Positions 34,557 through 45,766 of a stretch of DNA of 64,000 bases are shown here, one piece after another; positions within the stretch are counted from its first letter, which is position 1, and every line of letters begins with the position of its first letter. Location of the stretch: positions 28,152,716 to 28,216,715 of the forward strand of contig OZ022258.1 of assembly GCA_963978905.1 (NCBI GenBank). Direction: 5' to 3'. Made by a program: the position numbers and the translations under genes. Below the pieces are notes generated by a model. It worked only from the letters and a program-made list of their open reading frames with translations, did not search any database and was not told where the DNA came from. This DNA is from Trichostrongylus colubriformis (taxonomy: Eukaryota > Nematoda > Chromadorea > Rhabditida > Trichostrongylidae).

Positions 34557-36212
34557 CATTCCTTCACACATCTGTGGATCCTTCTTCAGAAAAAAAAAAC
34601 GCCTCAAGGTCCAACAACACAAGGCATAAGCGACGATCAAAGAATGGATCCCCCTCAGATCGCCACATTCCTGAGCAATCGGCACAGTGCCTTGCTGGCC
34701 AAAACTTGATGATTCTATGGTTTATGCCTCGTTCGGAAAAATTCGGTGTGTCGGGATATCTTGAAGTCAGAGGTCGAAATGCAGGAGCTTTCCGATCAAT
34801 TATGCATGAATGTGAAACAACCTGTTACAACTGTTAACTGTTACAGTGAACTTGTACTCTACAGAAGGAGTTTTCTTGTCCTTCTTTACCACTTGGGTAG
34901 TGGAATATCGACTTCCCTGTTACCTGGAAAGTTTTGAGATAGTGGAACCAGTGACCCCTCCGAGGTTGAGCCTTCAGTTCACCACATCTGAATGTGTAAC
35001 TGATGTAACTGATTCCATACCAAACTCTCCGAATGCGAGCACTAATGCGGTTTTCAACGAACAGCTGTTAGACCGCAAATTTTAGAATAGTGCTCTTCAG
35101 TGCTGAGCCATGATTATCCTTTATTTCTGTTTTACCTGCCGATGTGTCTGACAACAGTTACTGTTTCATAAATGTTCATCGTACTTAGCAATCGAAAATA
35201 CTGACATAATATCAAACATACAATATTTGATGAAACAATTTCATACACATACGATAGAAAACAATCATTCTCTACGCGAAAAACCCGTATTTGTTGAAGA
35301 TTCTTTTTTATATCACCCACAGTTGAGATGTGCATCACAGTCTTTGTAACACATAGGAGGAAATGAGAAAATATTCCTTGTAGTATATTTAGTCGTAATT
35401 TGGAAATTACAGAGGACAAAGGTACCTGAAGGGGACTGAGAGCTGCAACCCTAATCTTTTCGGAACCCTGTGCACTGCGGTGCGTAAAGACGCATCCAAT
35501 CTCTTAAAACTCTAATAGTATAATGTTTTGGACACTCTCCAAGTAGAAAGAGAAGGAAGTGTAAGTGCGCATCAACACCTAATTGAACGTCGAAAACGCA
35601 AAAAGTCTCTGTTTCAGGGAGCGCGGTTTTCGCTATGGTGCAAGATGATACAGCCATCGCACGCCTTGTCGTCAATTTTTATTGCTACTTGTTGAATCTG
35701 TTCCGTCAGGGTTGTTATCTGATTTCGAATAATTTACAAATCCAAAAAAGGTGTCGTGATTGTCCGTTCGTCAGATCGCGCAGATATTTGTTTAGCGTTG
35801 CGCTATCTTCCATAATTCCAGCGATTACTCTACAGTAAGTGGGGCTTTGAGAAATATTGAAAATCAACCTTTAATTTTTTTAGGGAGAGGTCCAGCATCC
35901 TGAGAAAACAATCAAAATTTACTGAGTCATGTTTGAATATAAGGGGATTACTCATTGCTTAGTGTGACAACGAAAAGTGTTCATCGGATACTAAAGAAGT
36001 ACAAGTTCGTTTTATGGCGGAAAATAGGGAACGCATGGCTTCTTCCAAGAAACACCTGTGTTTTCACGGTGGAAGTGGTGTTGATGCGCGAGTATGTGCT
36101 CACATTTACTTAGCTTTCTACTTGGAAAGTCCTTCCAAGGACCTGCCAATCACTTTTTTTGGTGATTCGTAGATGGCTGTATCATCTGTATTTTTCTGCA
36201 CCACAGTACTTA
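34557..36212. other. Stretch without a firm gene
   Basis: One weak exon candidate on the plus strand: gtttcag at 35619, then an open segment from ATG 35635 (MVQDDTAIARLVVNFY) to a CA|gtaagt donor at about 35836. It has no family motif. The rest is AT-rich and shows no repeats that I could pair. Confidence 0.25.
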
Positions 36213-37592
36213 TTGGGTTGGGGAATAAGTCCCCGCCGTTTTTTTCAACCCCGTTTTTCACATTGTTTCCTTCATCTTTCGACAAAGCTTATACATGTTA
36301 TCGATAGAGCTTTTCTTGCTCTACAAAATGCTACTATCTGTTTTTTGATTTCTTCGACTACCTAATATTTATGAGGTTTGGAAATGAAGTGAGCTGAAGG
36401 CAAAAAAGTGGCACTTGCGCACCTCATCTTTCTCGTCTGCCATCGAAATCAAAAAATGTGTGTGCATATGTTTTCGATAGAGCTTTTTCAGCTCTACAAA
36501 ATGGTACCACTCTTTATTCAAATCGCTCAAGTTTTTGCTGTTTTTAAGACTTACAAATGCAGTACTCGCAAAAGGGTGCTTTTTCGTTATCTCCTTTTCC
36601 TCGCCTACCATCGAGATTGGAGAGGGTGTGCATATATGCATTCGATAAAGCTCTCTTTGCTCTACAAGATGATACCTTTCTTCTTTTGTATCCTCTCATA
36701 TTTTAGCATGTGGGCGTAAGTCTCTACGTGTTTTTCAATTCCGAATTGCGTAATGAGAATAAATTTTTTTGGCAGATTGTTTTATATCGTTCGATAGAGC
36801 TCTTTTCGCTCTACAACATAGTAATTACGGTTTTTGTTCATACCGTTTTTTGACATTTTTTAGATCATTTAAAAGTCGACGAAATCGAGCAATTTTGTCG
36901 CATGGTGTCGAAAATGCTTGATTTCGTCGACTTTTAAATGATCTAAAAAATGTCAAAAAACAGTATGAACAAAAACCGCAGTTACTATCTTGTAGAGCGA
37001 AAAGAGCTCTATCGAACGATACAAAACAATCTGCCAAAAAATTTATTCTCATTACGCAATTCGGAATTGAAAAACACGTAGAGACTTACGCCCACATGCT
37101 AAAATATGAGAGGATACAAAAGAAGAAAGGTATCATCTTGTAGAGCAAAGAGAGCTTTATCGAATGCATATATGCACACCCTCTCCAATCTCGATGGTAG
37201 GCGAGGAAAAGGAGATAACGAAAAAGCACCCTTTTGCGAGTACTGCATTTGTAAGTCTTAAAAACAGCAAAAACTTGAGCGATTTGAATAAATAGTGGTA
37301 CCGTTTTGTAGAGCTGAAAAAGCTCTATCGAAAACATATGCACACACATTTTTTGATTTCGATGGCAGACGAGAAAGATGAGGTGCGCAAGTGCCACTTT
37401 TTTGCCTTCAGCTCACTTCATTTCCAAACCTCATAAATATTAGGTAGTCGAAGAAATCAAAAAACAGATAGTAGCATTTTGTAGAGCAAGAAAAGCTCTA
37501 TCGATAACATGTATAAGCTTTGTCGAAAGATGAAGGAAACAATGTGAAAAACGGGGTTGAAAAAAACGGCGGGGACTTATTCCCCAACCCAA
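36213..37592. mobile_element. 1.38-kb near-perfect palindrome with mariner-like ends
   Basis: The element starts TTGGGTTGGGGAATAAGTCC and ends with its exact reverse complement, with TA on both sides (36211-36212 and 37593-37594). The start has the same layout as mariner ends of the TTAGGTTGGTGCAAAAGT type. Two ~680-bp arms meet at a loop near 36896-36918. They are almost identical: two 103-codon stretches at 36408-36719 and 37086-37397 differ by one residue. Each arm holds four diverged copies of a 35-base motif (tcgatagagctNNNNNNgctctacaa, at about 36299, 36474, 36640, 36789). No transposase is present. Confidence 0.85.
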
Positions 37593-38251
37593 TATTAAGG
37601 CATGGTCGCGCTATTGATGGTTCCTGTTATACATTTAACTTTTACTCCAGTCCCTCAACAATCATGATTCTGATAACTAAACAGTTCGTCTCAAGCAATG
37701 CAGTATTGTCTACAGTAGGAGGAAGAAGTGAGCCGATCCAAACAAGAAGCACTTCAAACCCGATGCGCGCACAGCCATCTAAAATCGGGTCGAGGAGATG
37801 AGACATTTCGGAGCCGACAGCGTAGACAGTTTTGCTTGAAATGTAGTACTATAATTTGCTAATAGGTCATAGCTGATTGAACACTTTCCCTTGGGAACTG
37901 GCGAAGAGTTTCAAATGAGCTCTATGGCCAACCGAATTGAATATTGTTCAATGCAGAATAAGTTCGCGGAAGGAGACTATGCGCTGACGTTTATCACCTT
38001 CCTCATCCCCATTCTCTGACCCTTGAGCTGCATATTGCCCTTATTACCCATAGGACTTATTTCTCGACCCCTGAAGGACACCTGAAGGTAGCAACTTATT
38101 AAGCACTTCTTTAACACTTGATGGTACGTTATCAGTGGGATTTGTTGATACTACTTGCTCTTATCACAGTATGCTTTCACAAACCGTCATTATAAGTGAT
38201 GGAAAGACTCTTACAAAATTATTGGGCAGTCTCAGTGAAAAAGCTGTGAAG

Positions 38252-40927
38252 TCACACATATTCCATATCGTCGAACTTCACATGTTCGCCGGAAATCTGG
38301 CGTACGTAATCGCGATGGCTTTGAACTATGTGCAGACTCCAGTACCAGAATGCGAACAACGTCACAAATATCACCAGACCATAAAAGTCTTCAGTCATTT
38401 TTCTGGCAGTCACGGCATAGATAGACGAGCCGAAGAAAAACGCGATACCAAAGACGCTGAAAGATTCCAGAACAATTCAGGTGTAAAAGCATTCTGAAAA
38501 CGGCTAGCAATGAAATTTTTGTAGGCCTCTCTTTGCACACACACAATTTGAGTAATCAAATCGGAATGTGTCCGAATGAAACTTCTATTCCTTGGGAGTT
38601 AGCCGGTTGTCTGACATGCCCGTAAACCTAGACAATGACAAGCCCCGGCCCATGACGAGGGAGCAAAATGTTTCCACCAAGGTACTGAAGGCAACGAATG
38701 GGGACGAAATGGGCTACTTTCAATTAAATGTCGATTTCCAATGAAAGTATTTACATTTCGCAAATGAATTATAAAGCGCTTGATAGCCATGAGCTGTACG
38801 TAATCCAAAGTTTAGACAGAGACGAAGCACGGTGATCGATTCTATGCAAGATTGTCGACGTGAGTCGAAAGTTATGGGATCCGGATGTAACCAATATATT
38901 GAAAAAGGATATGTTGAATGATTTAGCATTCCTAGCTAACTCTGATGGCTGCGAAAAATGACTGCTAAGGGTTTAAGGAGACAATGTATGACGCATTGCA
39001 GGTGGAAGTCGGTGTACCTAATGTCCATGGCTGGTCAGCGTTGTATTGTGTATTTTTTTTCGACAAATACGAGCCCCTCCTTTCATGACTTGTTTTCTAA
39101 TGCTAACATGTTTTCTCTGGAGAAAGTTCGTCGGCCGATAGTCACGGTCTCTAAATTTTCACAGATAGATGGTTCAGATAATCGCAGATTGCTACTCAGT
39201 ACAAAATGTGGACAATTTCACGACCTCTTTGATGGCCACCTCATCGGTCAACGGCACAAAAATCACTTCGAAAAATACACACCTGTACCAGCTTCCTCGA
39301 CCCAAAATACAAACATCCTAGAAAACTCCTCAGCTCATGCTTGACTCTGCCCCATGCTAGACAACAAAACCCTACGATGGACCCAGGAGGGTGTGCTTCG
39401 TTCACAGGCGAGCATTTCATGGGTTTTACATGCCTCAGTGAAGGCGCGCGTTTGCTTTCAGATTTAGCAGCCCGTTAAAGACACTAGTAGGGGTAATGTG
39501 GCCGATAAGGAACCTCAAAAGAAGTCATTCAACGAAAAATTACGGGTCTGAAAAGCCTATGTATGACGAAATTCTCTGCGAAAGGCGCGTCTCGGAGCTG
39601 TAGCAGAGGCGGCCTTTTTAGCTCGAGCCGCCTTTCTTGACTCGGTCCGCCTTCTAACGACGAGCATCCTGACTGGCTGGGGTGGGAGGGGTCTTAGCAT
39701 GGGGGCGCGCTTTCGTAAACAGAAAGTCGCACACCCTTTCCTAATTTTCCAAGGTTTTTGATTTCTGCTGCTCACCCGTAGAGATTGCGAATTTTCGTTT
39801 CTGTTGTTCTTTTCTTTTTCATCGATTCTCACTTAATGTCTTCGCTTGTCAGCACTTAATGATGGAATGCCCTTCAAGATTTTGTATTGTTTCCACGCTG
39901 TTTTTGCGCATTGATTACTTGGCTACAGTCCATTTCCCAACGCTTGGTAGAGCGTGGCCTACGGACTTGGGTGAGTGGCGAGAGTGAGAGTACGAGGCGA
40001 GAGTGAGAGTGTGTGGTGGGGTGAGACAGTTCGATTCACGTTATCCAAGTCCGTAGGCCTGCCTCACCGTGCCAGGCACTCCGAAATGGACAGTGAGTGC
40101 CGATAACAGGGTCGTTTGGGCTACCCGCCTCTTGACGGAATGGTCGTCCACGTCGAGGATCAGTTGTGGAAAAGGGGTTCTAATTTTGGGTTTGTGGTCA
40201 TTAACTTCCGTTCCTTCTTCACCGTCGTATTAGTGATCATCTCGTCCCTCATATTCACCACTTTTTTCACATTTCGTCCGAATTTTCCCTATTACTGCCT
40301 TTAAAGCACGTCAAGAGGAACCTTCAAGACCTTTTAGCGTGCACAGCAAAAGAAGAAAATGATCTGTTCGATAAACAAAATTCACCTGATTGTACTATGA
40401 ATGGAAGCGCATACAATATACGGAAAGAATAATCGTGAACTTTGTTGAACAGTTCCGATGAGAAGGCAATAAGCTATGCCAGAGTTTAATAGAAAGCCTA
40501 TTAAAAGACCACCTGAAAAAGTCTCATTGAGGTTGATCAACATATGACTTCATGTTCATGCATCTGTGCATTAGGCGGTATACCTAACGGCACCATATTA
40601 GATGAAATGCTTGCTAAATGGACTCAGAACCTCAAACGTTCTCCTGAAAAAAGGTTCCCTACGTAATTTTATTAAACTTTGAACTTTGAAACTACTTTTT
40701 CAAAGTTCAAACCCTGTTTCTAACTTCTTATTGTCAGATACTTCTGAACGAGACAAGAAACAGAATAGTAGTGAAGCCCTCATGATTGGATCCTCACCAT
40801 AGTATAGCGAATTATTAGCAGTGGATTGGCGAGAAGAATCCCACAGTGCACAAGCGAGTACGGTAGAAATGATGGACATGCACATGAATATACCGGCGAT
40901 CAGTTTTACCTTTGGTGCCGAGTCCAT
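38252..40927 (-). CDS. Small multi-span membrane protein gene, first and last exons
   Basis: Exon 1 (40798-40927) starts with ATG immediately after ttctttacag and encodes MDSAPKVKLIAGIFMCMS and a first helix ending LACALWDSS; its donor is gtgagg. The last exon (38252-38456) follows ctttcag and encodes a hydrophobic helix (FGIAFFFGSSIYAV), a short charged loop, then a second helix (GLVIFVTLFAFWYWSL) and a tail ending FDDMEYV before TGA. This looks like a four-helix protein (MARVEL/claudin-like layout) with the middle exon or exons not found. That the two exons belong to one gene is inferred from strand, order and character. The intron holds the MITE 39475-40304. ATG directly at an acceptor suggests spliced-leader trans-splicing. 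Confidence 0.5.
39475..40304. mobile_element. TTAA-flanked MITE family D, copy with nested foldback
   Basis: Left TTAA AGACACTAGTAGGGGTAATG; right, inverted, ctattactgcct TTAA. Internal sequence (gtggccgataaggaac, ggctggggtgggag, ctcgagccgcc) matches the element at 50391-54196 and the fragment at 57546. About 660 bp without the inner foldback at 39925-40095. Confidence 0.7.
39925..40095. mobile_element. ~170-bp foldback MITE nested in MITE D
   Basis: Arms of about 50 bases: tacagtccatttccc to ggcctacggacttgg on the left, ccaagtccgtaggcc to gaaatggacagtg on the right. The loop is a gagagtgagagt-rich tract. It interrupts MITE D sequence. Confidence 0.7.
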
Positions 40928-43900
40928 CTGTAAAGAACAAAATGTGAAAGCAATTATAGCGATTTGTTGGAAGTCCATGACGGGAGAATACGAAAAAACT
41001 CCAATAACATACACAGATAATCGTATTTAGTGCCACCTGACACTAAATATAATTATCGACTGACGACCTATATCAAACTTCGACTGAGAAGACCAAAATC
41101 TTCTGAACAGTGCGTGATTGTCAAATATTACTAGAAAATATGGCCCTCCTTCTTTCAGACCCGAAACACAACCCCCTCGTAGAGGATAGCTCAATCTAAA
41201 CCTGACCCTGGTGGCCGCTGTCAGAAAGGGTTATTGTCGTTTTCATATTCACCATGAATAGGCTTTGAATATTTATCATTCATTGTTCAAATGCAACACT
41301 CCCACCTACACGCTAGCCCGTGCTTCACCGCATGCATTTCGGTAAGGAGATAAGGAGGCTTACCTAATATGTCGGAAGTTCGGGATCGTGTGAAAGCGAG
41401 TGAAACAGAGAGAACTAAGAGAGTTCCTAGAGTACAACATCTCAAACATTTTTGTAGGAATCAGCGTGTAATAATGAGTCGAGCAGGTACACTGAAATCA
41501 CAACTCACAAGTCAGAGAAACAGTTCAAACGCAATGTAAAAGTAGATGTGTTTTAAGTAAGTAATGTAATGAAAAGTTGACAGAATCAGTGAAAATACTG
41601 CAATTAGGATACCTGCGGTTTCCCAATTAATAAGAGGTAAAGAGAAGTATGGTACTGTATTCATCAATTTGTATAATTCTACAGCTCAGCTCTATAGTTA
41701 GTGTGAATAGATCTGTCTCATCTGACTGCCTTTCTTTGTCTTCCTCCTCTGAGTATTGCTAATTGAAAACAAATTGATGCGAAAAAACCGAAGCATGTTG
41801 TCTGCCACCAGCTCACTCTGCCTGATGCATACAGGGGGCGCCAAAATAGTGATTTTCGTCCTCCACTTCCAACCCCACATTATTCGAACTTCTGCAAATT
41901 CCGACCAGGTATTTTCATCCCTAAAGTAAAGAGCAGACCTCACTCTATCACTGGTTTCGTTACAGCCTTCTGCACGAGCAGGAACGGTTGCTTGATCTGA
42001 ATGAACAAGATGTGTCACCTCAACTGGGCAAAATCTGAAACTTCGTCGCCCTCGTTCACAACCTTACTGAGGTCCGTTTACTCTGGGTACCTGAGGGGAT
42101 TCATACTGGGTGGTGTTCTTCGATATTCCGTTTTTTTTCTGGGTTCCCAACGCCCTTCGTTTCCAAGCGCCAGACGTGCCATTACCACCGAAATCCCTCC
42201 GGGGGCAGGTTTGAGGCATGAGAAATGATACTTCGGATCATAGCAGCATTGTCCAAGCAGCAAAGGCTTTGTTTCTTCCATGATCCGAAGGGCCAATTCT
42301 TAGGAAGCTTCCCACAAAAGACCTACCACGGAACCCGCTCCACTGTTTAAGGGGACATTGCTACCGTGGGTGCTCTGAAGCCCGACTGCGACGCTTGAAG
42401 GCTCCATATTTCTATGAAAGTGAAAGTAGTGAGTCTCAGCTTGTTCCTGCTTTTAGAGGAACATTTCGGGAATATTTTGCCCCCAGTACTTTTATCTTTT
42501 TCGTTAACCTATGTTTTGTATAATAGGCGGATGTGGGGCGGCAAAATTACTTTTTTTGGCAACCCCTGTACATTTATATCGTCATACTCACACCAACACT
42601 GAGCAGAATTGCTGGTGCGATTCATACGGCGCCAACATATATACACGCTCAATTAACGACTCAATTTCATAAGAGCCAAACTGAATCTACGCCCGTGCAC
42701 TCGTCAAACAAAGGGTATGAAATGGATTGAGGGTTGAGATATCGAAAACCAAAAGAAAAGGGATTCGACTCCTGCAAGTCTAATAAGGGATTGCACGGAT
42801 TACTGTGGCCAGTGCAGTCGTGGTGATGGGAGATCGACGACCATTGCAAAGAAATACCAAGAAGTCGAGGAGCATTAGTTCGAGCAGTTTCTTATACATC
42901 TTTTTGAGTTCTATCACCATATGAAGTACCTGTGGCCAAACGAGAAATGCGGCGGTCATGCCATGGCGGTCAGGAGCGAAACACTTCAGAATAAATGCTC
43001 GGTGACTTAGGGGAGCTATTTGTTCAAGCGCAGTACAATTTTCCAAAAGTATCGGACAGATAGGAAAATCAGGAAAAGATGTTGATCGATAGAAACCTTT
43101 TTGCGGACCAATATTTAACAATGGCGACAGCAGGAATTTATCTGCCTTTGCAATCAAGTGAAGCCTATCAGACAAAACCCCGGAAAGACTCGTCCGCGGC
43201 CCGTTAGTTGCCATGTAACCATAGTTCTCAAAGACACGAAAGCCAGTGTGCCCTGCTTGAGCCATTCAACCAATCCCATCGTCTGAGGGAGCTCGTTTGT
43301 GAACTGTTATGTAACCAGACGAATGGCTGTTTGGGCCACTCAACCAATTCCATGTCACTTCAATCAACTGTCCCGCCTTTACAAAGGACAAAGCTTCGAT
43401 GTTTATTGAACGGATTCACAATCACCTGATACACCTACTCTACATCAAGGGACAGATGATGGAATAATATTAACAGATTAGCACAAATCAAAATATAAAG
43501 AAGAATACATAAGAATAAGAGGCACAGAAGATCTGATTACTATCATGAGACGTTTCATGAATATCAAGTGTAGCACCAGTGTAGGTAGGCGCCTCATATG
43601 CAAAGTAGAGGTAATAGTCAATATAATCCGAAAGGTGGTTGGCAGAATTAGGTATTGTTTGAGATATGCTGAAGAGGCCACTGTTTGGAGAAAAACTGGA
43701 GGCACTGAGGCAATGCTAATTCGAAAGATCATCGATCTTTCTCAGGAATAGATCTTTACAATACCACTGTCCATCCTACCATCCATCAGTTGGGTGGCGC
43801 CCACTACTGTGCTCGTCGTATCATAGGCGTCAGTGGATCAATCGGAATTGCTTTTTTTTTTCAAGGTTACCCGGTACCCATTACCACACCATGCCACGCC

Positions 43901-44504
43901 CATTGCGGGCGGCATTTTTCTCATTTAAGATGGTTTGAAATAAATTGAACATTGGTCATTTCTGTCGTTTTTTTTCTGATTTCAAGGATGCGTTGGAGTT
44001 GATTATGAAATTTTGTTGTTAGGGCCCCCAGTCAGGGGGCGCTCCACCCACTGTGCTCAGGCCTCTTTCGTGGATACTCATGGCTGACCTTAGTCCATCT
44101 TTTCCTCACATTTGGATCATTTTAACCCCGAACAAATTTGATCCAAGGCCCCTAACGTTACAGTGCACGCTTGGCCCACCGTTGGCGGGATTTACTGGGC
44201 CCATGTTTGCTCTTGACTTCTTGCATCTGCCCTACCCAACCCAAGCTTGTCCCCATTTCCACAGGTTATTTTTCATGTAATGTCTAAGCTCCGTCCAGCC
44301 CCACAAATGCTCCGCCCTTTGTGCCCAGGCCTCTTTCATGACTTTCAGGAACTCATCCCTGACCTTAAGCCATTTTCCCCCAGGTTCAGGTCATATTATA
44401 ATCCAATTAACAATTTTCGGTCTGTAAACGAAACGATCCAGTTTGCGAAGGGTAGGACATGGGACAAACAGTGAAGAGCACACATGAACCTATCGAGCTT
44501 CGCT
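40928..44504. other. Long stretch without recognised gene
   Basis: Several open frames (41698-42018, 42078-42296 and 42780-43265 on minus) exceed 70 codons but show no family motif, and none has a convincing splice framework. The 44030-44400 segment is C-rich and low in open frames. No paired repeats were found. Confidence 0.35.
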
Positions 44505-45766
44505 CATCGTAGGCGATGGGACCATGGATTTTCCATGTGATATAGGAGCTGGAACGGTGATCTTAGCAATGGTGGATCGGCAGCGATTGCAACTGATAAA
44601 AGCTAATAAGGAGCGTCGAAAGGCCAACGTCATCAAAGTCGTTGTGCCTTTCGGGATGACCTTCGAGCGTTGACGTAGATGTTTTGCGGGGTGGCACGGG
44701 GTGGGTGATCCAAGTTGTTAACGATCGACAGGACATGATAAAAAGCGTCGATGGCTAATGTCGCCAAGCCCGATTTGCTTCTCGCAGCAGCTTAAGAGTG
44801 CGGACACTCATAAATGCTATATGTGGGTAAGATACGGGGACCTCAGCAATGACTGATTGAGTCTGATAACGACTGATACGAGCCGATAGGAGAAACCAGC
44901 AAGTGGATGGGACAAAACTCTGTACACCACTTACTACTACATTACCACTGCTACAGCCAAAGCGACCGATGCGTAGTGCCACTGGATGGGCATACTTCGT
45001 TTGGATTATGATGTCAGTTACAGCGATGTATCGCCCGCTAAAATGTTTAGCCTTATAATAATGGTGCCAATCTTTTGATACTGTGAAGTAGTCAGGGTGA
45101 TCTGTATTCTATATTTGCAATAATTGCGAAGCAAGTGAATCGTTTTCTGATGCGGTGTCTCCAGGTACAAAGCGTATCGACCGCTAAACTATCTGCGACT
45201 CCGAACAGAAGTGCATGTTCAGAAGATGGATAATCTTAGCGATAACCGAACAATGAATTTGTCACTAATATAAGAATTAGATGCTCAGTGCTCCAGAACT
45301 ATTCCAGCCAATCTAAAGATCCACTACTGACGAGGTTAAATGTAGTGGATAAGCACAATTCGTCCTTGATCCATTGACGTTGATCGTCTATATCACTGTA
45401 ACGGGAAGTATCGACCGCTATATCATAAGACCACAAAGAATAATGGTCTTCTTTAGGGAAGCGTTATGCAGTGGTAAAGACCTAATTATCGACAAACGGT
45501 AGGCCTGAGCACTAACTGCTCAGGAACTGAACACATATTGTTTGTTCCGATATAGATAGTCGAGACTTACATCCGCTGAAGTGCGCGAAATTGAGAATAG
45601 TGATAGGTGTCGTAGAGATGCCAGTGGAGCTAGCGGTCAGTACTGCGCTCATCATAGTGTGGAATGACGCGATCCTTGTTCGACATCGGTTGGTCGGTAT
45701 CGAACATTTCCACATTACATAGTTCTATTGTGTAGTCTGCGCAGAACTGTGCGATAGCATCACTGG
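44505..45766 (+). mobile_element. Helitron-like element 3, 5' part degraded
   Basis: Recognisable from gggaccatggattttccatg, then three diverged units with cgactgataa, followed by the same 3' body as element 2 (gcgatgtatcgcccgc, tttctgatgcggtgt). It ends with a hairpin (CTGCGCA gaac TGTGCGA region), then cactgg followed by T. The TC start and microsatellite are not recognisable. Confidence 0.55.

Noticed and set aside
36408..36719. 103-codon hydrophobic frame and its twin at 37086-37397
   Set aside because: They are mirror copies within the palindrome and overlap its repeat motifs; duplication explains the similarity, not protein selection.
42078..42296. Minus-strand frame MALRIMEETKPLL.., considered as a transposase end
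   Set aside because: No DDE or HTH motif and no inverted repeats around it.
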